A stretch of DNA of 5,576 bases. It comes from Gemmataceae bacterium. Its GTDB lineage: Bacteria > Planctomycetota > Planctomycetia > Gemmatales > Gemmataceae. The stretch is from assembly GCA_026418875.1 (NCBI GenBank), contig JAOAAM010000121.1, positions 1-5,576 of the forward strand. Reading direction: 5' to 3'. Positions within the stretch are counted from its first letter, which is position 1, and every line of letters starts with the position of its first letter. Below, piece by piece: positions 1-5,576 of this stretch. The notes beneath the pieces were generated by a model. It ran no database searches and was not told the origin of the DNA. It saw only the letters and a list, made by a program, of their open reading frames with translations. The translations under genes and the position numbers were made by a program.

Positions 1-2
1 AG

Positions 3-305
3 GATGAAATGATCTTCGTGACGACTTACCAGAAGACACGCGACATGATGACCACCCGCACCTACGACATCTCCGATCTGGTGACGGCCAATGCCATGAC
101 CACGCATCCGGTGCTGGCTCTGCAACAAGAGCGGGAGGTCGTCCAATTCATCATCGATTCGATCAAGCGGAGTGTCGATCCGATGAGTTGGGAGGGAGAG
201 GGTGGCCGCGGAACCATCACCTATCACCCGCTCACGAAGACGCTGATTGTCCGTCAAAGTGCCGAGGTACACATGCTGCTTCGAGGCAGCTTCGGCGGTC
301 GATGA
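3..305 (+). CDS. 3' end of a planctomycete protein of unknown function (secretin-associated-like N-terminal domain), partial
   Basis: The reading frame is open from the left edge, so the start codon lies outside the window. The ATG at 9 is probably internal, because the frame continues upstream of it (Asp-Glu precede it) and the FVTT...TRTYDISDLV stretch reads like the inside of a domain. Visible landmarks are TTRTYDISDLV, then IIDSIKRSVDPMSW, then GGRGTITYHPLTKTLIVRQS, ending in AEVH. This order (YDxxDLV, then an I-x-S-x-x-P-x-SW segment, then GGxGxI and an L-x-x-x-Q-x-x-EVH end) is one I associate with a repeated domain of Planctomycetes, sometimes found upstream of secretin-like (type II/III secretion) regions. 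That link is from memory, not a search. No membrane segment is visible. After EVH the family normally continues with a helix; here it stops 10 residues later, and the helix-like sequence RQLRRS sits in another frame at 284-301. A frameshift is therefore suspected. Coding status is likely; function is unknown. Confidence 0.6.
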   Translation, partial: DEMIFVTTYQKTRDMMTTRTYDISDLVTANAMTTHPVLALQQEREVVQFIIDSIKRSVDPMSWEGEGGRGTITYHPLTKTLIVRQSAEVHMLLRGSFGGR

Positions 306-350
306 TGGGTCGGGGATCGGGCCGAGATCATCCCCATCTGCTCAACGACC

Positions 351-358
351 AGGTGAGG
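351..358 (+). promoter_or_regulatory. Possible ribosome binding site for the cupin gene
   Basis: The sequence AGGTGAGG contains purine-rich Shine-Dalgarno-like cores, and 14 nt separate it from the ATG at 373. The spacing is longer than ideal, so support is moderate. It is the only such stretch between the end of the left-edge gene and the cupin. No convincing -35/-10 promoter pair is visible in 306-372, which leaves open transcription from the upstream gene. Confidence 0.35.
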
Positions 359-372
359 CATACAACGTCGGC

Positions 373-702
373 ATGAGTCGATACTTTCCCGAGCCGGACG
401 ATTACGGCCGGCATACGGTGTTCGGCAACGTGCCGATCATCACCTATGCCGGTCAGCAAATCCAGCTCTCCTTCGTGGACCTGCCCGCCGACAGCGTCGT
501 CGATTGGCATGCCCACCCCCAGGAGCAGATGGGCATGGTCATTACGGGCCGTGCTCGCTTCCAAATTGATGACGAGGAGAAAATTCTCGGTCCCGGCGAC
601 ATGTACCGGATTCCCGGTGGCGTTCGGCACCGGGTCACGCCCGTCGAGACACCTTGTCATGTCATCGACGTGTTCTCGCCGGTCCGCGAGGAGTACCGCT
701 GA
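373..702 (+). CDS. Small single-domain cupin protein
   Basis: This is a 109-residue cytoplasmic protein with no signal peptide, the size of a one-domain cupin (conserved beta-barrel). Cupin motif 1 is at residues 46-60, with HAHPQEQ followed by a glycine at 59 (ITGRARF). Motif 2 is at residues 75-86, GDMYRIPGGVRH. The expected metal ligands are present: His46, His48, Glu51 and His86. A divalent metal (Mn, Fe, Ni or Zn) is therefore likely bound; which one cannot be told. The HxHPxEQ variant is common in small cupins annotated only as 'cupin domain-containing', which include sugar-related and regulatory proteins, so no reaction is assigned. The C-terminus VIDVFSPVREEYR is typical of these proteins. 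The frame is open upstream to a TTG at 247, but homology-like sequence begins only at the ATG at 373 (MSRYFPEPDDYGRHTVF), so that start is chosen. The ATG overlaps a TGA in another frame (ATGA, 373-376). The gene converges on the large minus-strand gene. Confidence 0.87.
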   Translation: MSRYFPEPDDYGRHTVFGNVPIITYAGQQIQLSFVDLPADSVVDWHAHPQEQMGMVITGRARFQIDDEEKILGPGDMYRIPGGVRHRVTPVETPCHVIDVFSPVREEYR

Positions 703-717
703 CGCTGCCTAGGTCGC

Positions 718-777
718 GTCGAAACAACCCACCCGGTCAATCATGTGTTTTCGCCGATGCGCGAGAAGTATTGCTGA
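718..777 (+). pseudogene. Remnant of a second cupin C-terminus (partial tandem duplication)
   Basis: Read in the same frame as the cupin, this 60-bp stretch encodes VETTHPVNHVFSPMREKYC and a TGA stop. It aligns without gaps to the last 19 codons plus stop of the cupin (643-702), offset by exactly 75 bp. By my hand count 42 of 60 bases match, and 11 of 19 residues are identical. In the best-conserved last 33 bp (670-702 against 745-777) 27 bases match, and several differences are synonymous or conservative (TTC/TTT, TAC/TAT, Glu/Lys, Val/Met). No start codon with a ribosome binding site precedes it and no cupin motifs remain. It looks like the surviving tail of a tandem paralogue whose body was deleted, or a short 3'-end duplication that has since drifted. 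It is not expected to make a protein, except as an extension if the first stop were read through. Confidence 0.6.
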
Positions 778-787
778 TTCTCGCGCA
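758..787. terminator. Inverted repeat between convergent genes, candidate bidirectional terminator
   Basis: The arms TGCGCGAGAA (758-767) and TTCTCGCGCA (778-787) are perfectly complementary over 10 bp, with a 10-nt loop (GTATTGCTGA). The hairpin sits 55 nt after the cupin stop and 7 nt beyond the stop codon of the large minus-strand gene, which is where a shared terminator would lie. Neither side carries a proper T-run (plus-strand downstream is CTTCGGCTTACTT), so a classical intrinsic terminator is not fully supported. It could instead stabilise the 3' ends of the transcripts. The left arm lies within the cupin-tail remnant. Confidence 0.45.
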
Positions 788-794
788 CTTCGGC

Positions 795-3700
795 TTACTT
801 GCCTTGCACGATCCGCACCCGGGCAGGACGGTCCGTCGCCTCGACCAACTTTAGCCGAATGCCCGAGGGGCGACGCAGCCAATCGACGGCCAAGGTTAGG
901 GCATTTGTACCGGCGGCCACGTCGAGCTCAATGTCGTCGCCCGGCGGCACCGCGGCCGTCCCCCACCACAGGCTCACGCCCTCCGATCCATTCAATTTCA
1001 AGCGAATTCGTCCTGGCGTGGTGACTTCAAATTCGGCACGGAGGAAGCTAAACAGTTCACGAGAGCCTTCCAACCCGTGCCGGATCTCTAACTTCGGCAG
1101 CCCATCGGCGGGTAGGATCCCGGACACGGCGCTATACGCGGGGCTCCAGGCCAACTTGGAAGGTTCGCTTGCGGGTGCTTGAATACCGGTGCGCGAGACG
1201 GCTCGATAGGCATCCGGCGTCGCCTCCAAGACACGCCATCGCCGAACCACCGCCTCTGGGCCGACAGTGTAGTTACCGCCGACTTTGCCCAATTCGGACA
1301 AGAACCGCACCAGATCGACAAGTTCCCCGCGAGTCAATCCATCGGTTAGCCCCTCGGGCATGATCGACCCGGCAACCCGTTGTTCCTCGATCTCCGCACG
1401 AGGGACACGGACTTCCCGGTCTTCGGCATCGCGCAGGATCAATTCCGTGTCCGTCTCGCCTACTTTGACTCCGGTGAGACGTTGGCCGAACTGTGTCTCG
1501 ATTTGCACCGAGTGATAATTTTCTTTGACTTGTTTGTTCGGCTCCAGCAGGGAGTCGAGGATGTAATCGACTGGGGCACTCGCACCCAAGCTGATAAGGT
1601 CTGGCCCCACCAGCCCACCGGCCCCGCCGATTGCGTGGCACTTCTGGCAAGCCAACTCTGCCCGGCGGTAGATCAACTCACCCCGGGCCGGATCACCCAG
1701 CAACCGCACGTCGGCGATCAATCGCTCTCTCTCCTCGGGAGAAGGCAACCGCCGAGCCGCATCGATGTTTCCGGCGGCTTTCAAGGCCAAGGCGAGGGAT
1801 TGGGTGTCGGCGGAATTTGGGGGGGCGGACCGCAGGGCAACCTTGGCGGTGTCCGTCGGGAGTTTCTTGTCCTTGAGCGCCCGTGCCAAGGCATCGGCGG
1901 CACCCCGCTGTCGGACGAATGCCGCGACTAACTCGGCTGTCTCCCGATCGGGAGGGCCGGCCTCCAAGATCGAGACGGCACGCTGGGCAGCCCGATCGAC
2001 GTTCTGGCGAATCAGGGAAGTCACCGCCTCCCGCCGCACTTGGATGGGCAGATCGCTCGCGGTTAATGCTTCTAATTTCGCGACGATCTCCGGGCCACGA
2101 AATTCCGCCAGCGCCAAGGTCGCCGCTTGCCGTACCGTCAACGACGAATCTTCTTTGGCTCGCTGGAACAATCGATCGATGCCGTCGGCCAGTCGCCACA
2201 GGCCCACCAGCCGTGCCGCCTCGGCGCGGGTCGTCTCCTCCGGGCTGGCGAGCCAGTTCCAAACGACATCGAGGGAGCCGGCGGGTTTCACTTTCCGTTG
2301 CTGCGTCGTTCGGGCCAACACACCCAGCACGCGGCCACGCACGGCAAGATCGGATTCGGCACGTTGCAAGACAAGGGCGAGCTCGTCGGGTCCCCCCACG
2401 GAGGCGAGAAGCTCCCAAAGTTCCGCCTCCCGTCCGCCCCGGGCTGCCTGTCCCGAACGCAAAAGATCGACGATCAGCGGCACCGCCCCTCGGGCATCCA
2501 CCGCTCGCAAGGCGAAAACCAGGTGCGCGACCTGGTCAAAAGGAATCTGGCCCCGGCGCAGTTCGGGAATCCACTGCGTTTGCAACTCGCGCAACGTCAA
2601 CCAAAGGGCGTAGTCCAACCACGGATCCACAGGGCGGTCCAGCACGTTGGCAGCCGTTGCGGCGGCTCGGGCTTGCGGCACGGTGGCCAACATCCGCACG
2701 GCCTCCAGCCGCACCCGAGGATGCTCATCGCGGACAGCTTCGGCCCCGAGTCTTAGCCTCGCCTCGACGTCCGGATGATCCACCAAGGAGCGCATCGCGG
2801 CGGCTCGAATTCCCGCCTCGGGACTTTTGGCCAAGCGTTCCGCCAGGGTCGGTGGCACGCCCAGGCTCTGTTGCACCCAAAGCAGTTCCAATAGCCAATG
2901 CCGATCCTCTGCCTTGCCCAAGTCGAGTTGTGCCACGATTTGCTCCAGCGACGGTTGAACGACCGCAGGGCCACGCTCGGCCAAGACCCTCCGGGCGAAA
3001 TGTCGCGTCCACTGCTCTGGACTCTTGAGAAGTTGAAGAAGTTCGGTGGTCGGGGCATCCACCAGGCGGGGCCGAGGCAACACCGGCCGACCTTTCGCCG
3101 TCACACGCCAGATCCGGCCATGCGTCTTGTCGCGACGTGGATCGCGAAAATCGACCTCACCGTGCTGAATGATTGGGTTGTACCAATCCGCGATGTACAG
3201 AGCGCCGTCTGGTCCCATCTTGACATCGACGGGGCGAAAGGCGGGGTGGTTGCTGCGGATCACGTCGGGCATGGGTTGGGCCATGAATCCGGCACCGTCG
3301 TCCTTCAACTTAAAGCGGACGACACGGTGTCCACGGAAGTCGTTGGTGATGAGATCGCCCTGCCAGTCGTCGGGGAAGTGCCGACCCGAGATGATCTCCG
3401 CCCCGCAGTATTTCGGATGACCTGGGTTCAAGCCATGCAGGATCCGTTCGGAATGCGGGCCGATCGCCGTGGGATAGTAGCCCCCGGGCACGCACCAGTT
3501 GACACCCTCGCCCCCGGCCCCATCGGTGACGAACGATTGCCCGTAACGATCGAAGACATGCCCCCAAGAATTGATCCAGCCCCGGGCAAAAATCTCCAGG
3601 CGGTGCGACGCCGGTCGGAATGACCAGATCCCGCCTGCATTGAGTCGCCTCGGCCCGTAAGGTGTCTCGATGTGGCTGTGGATGTAAATCGATTGGTTCA

Positions 3701-4223
3701 TGTAAAGCCGGCCGTCGGGTCCCCAGCGGAAGCTGTGCAAGATGTGGTGCGTGTCTTCCGTGCCGAAACCCGAGAGCAGCACGCGAACTTTCCCCGCTTT
3801 GCCCGCCGCTGTTTCCTCAACGTGCAGTAACTCGGTGCTGTTGGCGACGTAGGCCCCACCGTCTCCCGGTTCGACGCCAGTAGGGATCAGAAGACCTTGC
3901 AGAAACACGGTCGTCCGGTCGGCTCGACCATCGCCGTCGGTGTCCTCCAAGACAAGGATCTTGTCGTTGGCCTGTTCTCCCGGGCGGATGTGCGGATAGG
4001 TCTCACTCGACGCGATCCACAGCCGACCCCGCGCGTCGAAGCTCATTTGGATCGGCTTGGCCAGCATCGGGGCGGCAGCGAACAAGTTGACCTCGAACCC
4101 TTCCGCCACCTGGAAGGTCCGCCGTTCGAGTTCGGGGTCCGGGTCCGGCACCCGGGCGTCGCGCTGGGCGAGCAATGGTCCAGCGATCAGCCAACCCGCA
4201 ACGCAACAAAAGAATGGACGCAT
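795..4223 (-). CDS. PVC-type membrane-bound dehydrogenase-like protein with HEAT repeats and a c-type haem domain
   Basis: This 1142-residue protein is predicted to be exported: residues 1-20 form a signal peptide (FFCCVAGWLIAGPLLAQ core, cleavage near Ala19/Gln20). Residues about 35-380 match the planctomycete/verrucomicrobial dehydrogenase-like beta-propeller (TIGR02604 type), with EGFEVNLFA at the start, the acidic EDTDGDGRAD (93-102, possible Ca site), MGPDGALYIADWYNPIIQHG (336-355) and the domain end GRIWRV (369-374). Residues about 395-780 are alpha-helical HEAT-like repeats, for example RAAAMRSL, VRLEAVRML and VRREAVTSL. Residues about 845-980 are a monohaem cytochrome c domain (TIGR02603 type) with CQKCH at 859-863 (bases 1635-1649) and Met955 in SIMPEGL as probable distal ligand. 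Residues about 985-1142 are a beta-rich tail resembling a carbohydrate-binding or PA14-like sandwich. The family is thought to oxidise sugars or alcohols, but substrate and cofactor are unproven. The start at 4223 has GGGAG (4233-4237) 9 nt upstream. It is the second gene of the operon, 6 nt after the propeller gene. No frame disruption was seen. Confidence 0.93.
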   Translation of the reverse strand: MRPFFCCVAGWLIAGPLLAQRDARVPDPDPELERRTFQVAEGFEVNLFAAAPMLAKPIQMSFDARGRLWIASSETYPHIRPGEQANDKILVLEDTDGDGRADRTTVFLQGLLIPTGVEPGDGGAYVANSTELLHVEETAAGKAGKVRVLLSGFGTEDTHHILHSFRWGPDGRLYMNQSIYIHSHIETPYGPRRLNAGGIWSFRPASHRLEIFARGWINSWGHVFDRYGQSFVTDGAGGEGVNWCVPGGYYPTAIGPHSERILHGLNPGHPKYCGAEIISGRHFPDDWQGDLITNDFRGHRVVRFKLKDDGAGFMAQPMPDVIRSNHPAFRPVDVKMGPDGALYIADWYNPIIQHGEVDFRDPRRDKTHGRIWRVTAKGRPVLPRPRLVDAPTTELLQLLKSPEQWTRHFARRVLAERGPAVVQPSLEQIVAQLDLGKAEDRHWLLELLWVQQSLGVPPTLAERLAKSPEAGIRAAAMRSLVDHPDVEARLRLGAEAVRDEHPRVRLEAVRMLATVPQARAAATAANVLDRPVDPWLDYALWLTLRELQTQWIPELRRGQIPFDQVAHLVFALRAVDARGAVPLIVDLLRSGQAARGGREAELWELLASVGGPDELALVLQRAESDLAVRGRVLGVLARTTQQRKVKPAGSLDVVWNWLASPEETTRAEAARLVGLWRLADGIDRLFQRAKEDSSLTVRQAATLALAEFRGPEIVAKLEALTASDLPIQVRREAVTSLIRQNVDRAAQRAVSILEAGPPDRETAELVAAFVRQRGAADALARALKDKKLPTDTAKVALRSAPPNSADTQSLALALKAAGNIDAARRLPSPEERERLIADVRLLGDPARGELIYRRAELACQKCHAIGGAGGLVGPDLISLGASAPVDYILDSLLEPNKQVKENYHSVQIETQFGQRLTGVKVGETDTELILRDAEDREVRVPRAEIEEQRVAGSIMPEGLTDGLTRGELVDLVRFLSELGKVGGNYTVGPEAVVRRWRVLEATPDAYRAVSRTGIQAPASEPSKLAWSPAYSAVSGILPADGLPKLEIRHGLEGSRELFSFLRAEFEVTTPGRIRLKLNGSEGVSLWWGTAAVPPGDDIELDVAAGTNALTLAVDWLRRPSGIRLKLVEATDRPARVRIVQGK

Positions 4224-4229
4224 CCGCCA

Positions 4230-5501
4230 TCACTCCCGCTTGGGAAAACCAATGCAGTAAAGGTGCGTGTAGGTTCGAAGGTAGATCGCATCGCCAACAA
4301 CCGCCGGGGACGCACGACACCCGGCATCTAATGGATTGGTTGCCAGGAGTTGGAATTGTCGGGACGCGGCGTAGACGAACGTTCGACCATCCTCATCCGG
4401 GCTGTAGATTCGGCCGTCGGCAAAAACGGGCGAGGCCGAGGTGGCCTTCCCCAACCGCTCCTGCCAGATCATTTTGCCGCTGCGGGCGTCCAAGCACGTC
4501 GCGACGCCTTGATCGCTGACGACATACAGCGAATCGCCGATGAGCAGAGGCGACGGACGAGACGGTGCCCCCCGTGGCGTCTTCCACACGATGCCGCTCT
4601 CGGTCAGGTCGCCTTTCAGTCCTTCGCGAACGGCGAGCAGGTTTAAGGTGTGGCCGCTGTTCAAGAAAATCAGCCCATGACCACGGATCGGCCGCATGGC
4701 CTCGTTCATCCCACCGTGATAGACCCGCCAGATTTCCTCCCCCGTGAACGGGTCGTAGGCGATGGTGGCCGCCGCCGACGGACTGACAAGTTGCGGTTGA
4801 CCGTTGATCTCGAAGACCGAAGGCGTTGAGAACGCCTTCTTCAGGTCGCCGTCATCCGTGCCGTATTCAATGTTCCGATCCCGTTTCCAGACTGTTTTGC
4901 CCGTGAGCTTATCCAAAGCGACGACGTATTGTTGGTCGTACCCATCGAACGTGAGGAACAACAGGTTTTGGTAAATGACCGGGGACGAAGCTGGGCCGCG
5001 CCAGTGGTTGCACGGCAGATCCGTGCGCTTCCAGATCACCTCGGCCGTGCGCGTGTCCAGGCAAGCCGTGCCGAACGACCCGAAATGAACGTAGACTCGG
5101 CCTTCCTCGATGGCCGGAGTGGGGGAGGCATACGAATTGTATCGACTGATGTCATCGGGCTTCTCCGCCGTGAACAGTTTCAAGTCATGCAGAATCCGCC
5201 CCGTGTGTCGATCGACGGCGATCGCGTAAAAGTCGTAGCCCTTCTCGTGTGCTGTCGTGAGCCAAACCTGATCGCCCCAGATGACAGGCGACGACCAACC
5301 CTTGTCGTGGATGGCGGTTTTCCAGCGAATGTTTTCCGTCTCACTCCAGCGGAGCGGCAGGCCTTTCGCCTCGGCGATGCCATTCCCTCGAGGTCCGCGA
5401 AATTCGGGCCAATTCTCGTCTGCCGCCGCTGTGATCCAGGACAACCCGAACCAAATCCCGAATACGACCCAGCCCTGTCGTCCACACTGATTCAAGCTCA
5501 T
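4230..5501 (-). CDS. Exported PQQ-type beta-propeller repeat protein
   Basis: This is a 423-residue protein. Residues 1-27 form a signal peptide with hydrophobic core WVVFGIWFGLSWI and an Ala-Ala-Ala cleavage site before Asp28. The mature protein begins NWPEFRGPRGNG, a signature of planctomycete PQQ-like propeller proteins. Propeller blades are marked by repeats of the type A-x-D-x-x-T-G-x-x-x-W: AVDRHTGRIL (95-104), CLDTRTAEVIW (147-157), ALDKLTGKTVW (195-205), AYDPFTGEEIW (248-258) and CLDARSGKMIW (336-346), each followed or preceded by SPV/SPL strands. About six to eight blades fit the length. There is no CxxCH motif and no adjacent Cys-Cys pair as found in PQQ alcohol dehydrogenases, so PQQ binding and catalysis are not shown; a BamB-like structural or ligand-binding role is equally possible. 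It is the first gene of the operon. The ATG at 5501 is preceded by GAGG (5509-5512) with 7-nt spacing, and its stop lies 6 nt before the start of the haem protein gene. Confidence 0.92.
   Translation of the reverse strand: MSLNQCGRQGWVVFGIWFGLSWITAAADENWPEFRGPRGNGIAEAKGLPLRWSETENIRWKTAIHDKGWSSPVIWGDQVWLTTAHEKGYDFYAIAVDRHTGRILHDLKLFTAEKPDDISRYNSYASPTPAIEEGRVYVHFGSFGTACLDTRTAEVIWKRTDLPCNHWRGPASSPVIYQNLLFLTFDGYDQQYVVALDKLTGKTVWKRDRNIEYGTDDGDLKKAFSTPSVFEINGQPQLVSPSAAATIAYDPFTGEEIWRVYHGGMNEAMRPIRGHGLIFLNSGHTLNLLAVREGLKGDLTESGIVWKTPRGAPSRPSPLLIGDSLYVVSDQGVATCLDARSGKMIWQERLGKATSASPVFADGRIYSPDEDGRTFVYAASRQFQLLATNPLDAGCRASPAVVGDAIYLRTYTHLYCIGFPKRE
4233..4237 (-). promoter_or_regulatory. Ribosome binding site of the haem protein gene, inside the end of the propeller gene
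   Basis: On the minus strand GGGAG lies within the last two sense codons (Arg-Glu) and directly before the TGA of the propeller gene, 9 nt from the ATG at 4223. Ribosomes finishing the first gene would clear this site, which supports translational coupling. A second ATG overlaps the stop (TGATG, ATG at 4228-4230) but opens a different, non-homologous frame, so the site decides in favour of the ATG at 4223. Confidence 0.6.
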
Positions 5502-5576
5502 TCCCCTGCCTCGCTCACGCTGCCGAATGGTTCGATCAAGATCGCTCGGGTACTCGCACTGCTTCAGTCCTTCAAC
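5502..5576 (-). promoter_or_regulatory. Leader of the two-gene operon with ribosome binding site
   Basis: This 75-nt stretch upstream of the propeller gene carries GAGG (5509-5512) at good spacing to the ATG. An 'AGGGGA' closer to the start is too near to be the main site. On the minus strand a TTGAAG at the far edge has no acceptable -10 box at 17 nt (TACCCG), so no promoter is called. The small inverted repeat CGATC-AA-GATCG at 5533-5544 could be an operator but is short enough to be chance. The promoter may lie beyond the window. Confidence 0.4.

Noticed and set aside
247..372. Upstream TTG start giving a longer cupin of 151 residues
   Set aside because: The extra 42 residues overlap the coding end of the left-edge gene and look unlike any cupin N-terminus; similarity starts just after the ATG at 373.
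328..660. Minus-strand open frame of 110 codons opposite the cupin
   Set aside because: It lies fully across the cupin, whose motifs are intact, and the antisense translation shows no domain, signal peptide or ribosome binding site.
1819..1825. Run of seven G residues as a possible slippage or phase-variation tract
   Set aside because: The minus-strand frame is intact through it (Ala-Pro-Pro-Asn), lies mid-protein before the haem domain, and a single G7 is not unusual at this base composition.
1883..3028. Long plus-strand open frame (381 codons) inside the large minus-strand gene
   Set aside because: It is antisense to the HEAT region of a well-supported gene. Its translation is dominated by Arg, Pro, Ala and Ser with no recognisable motif, as expected for a shadow frame in GC-rich DNA.
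4228..4230. ATG overlapping the propeller stop (TGATG) as an alternative gene start
   Set aside because: It opens a frame without family similarity; the ATG at 4223 yields the signal peptide and dehydrogenase domain directly.
5533..5544. Short inverted repeat CGATC-AA-GATCG upstream of the operon as an operator
   Set aside because: Five-base arms are common by chance, there is no second copy, and no promoter is visible to relate it to.

Overview
The window looks like a GC-rich chromosome segment from a planctomycete (PVC superphylum), perhaps of the Gemmatales/Pirellulales type. The main evidence is the large minus-strand gene. It has the architecture of the PVC-specific 'membrane-bound dehydrogenase' N-terminal domain (TIGR02604 type), HEAT repeats and a CxxCH haem domain (TIGR02603 type). 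Beside it is an exported PQQ-type beta-propeller protein whose mature N-terminus carries the WPxFRGPxGNG signature common in planctomycetes. The truncated gene at the left edge also resembles a protein family abundant in planctomycetes. The genus cannot be read from the sequence.

Layout. Positions 3-305 (+) hold the 3' end of a gene that enters from outside the window; its last codons look frameshifted. Positions 373-702 (+) hold a complete single-domain cupin of 109 residues with an intact metal-binding set. Positions 703-794 are a short convergent intergenic gap. It contains a decayed second copy of the last 20 codons of the cupin (718-777) and a perfect 10-bp inverted repeat (758-787) that may act as a terminator. 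Positions 795-5501 (-) form a tight two-gene operon transcribed right to left: first the PQQ-like propeller protein (4230-5501), then, after 6 nt, the 1142-residue HEAT/cytochrome c protein (795-4223). Positions 5502-5576 are the leader of this operon.

How the genes may work together. Both minus-strand products carry signal peptides, so they should act outside the cytoplasmic membrane. The close spacing, and a ribosome binding site lying inside the last codons of the first gene, suggest coupled translation. A reasonable inference is an extracytoplasmic redox pair, in which one or both propellers oxidise or bind a substrate and the c-type haem of the large protein accepts electrons. No substrate can be assigned from sequence. 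The cupin faces the operon convergently and need not be functionally linked to it.

Most of the window is ordinary planctomycete gene content. The points most worth a second look are the cupin-tail duplication, the disrupted end of the left-edge gene with its possible ATGA overlap with the cupin, and the uncharacterised redox pair. I saw no tRNA, rRNA, CRISPR array or insertion sequence.
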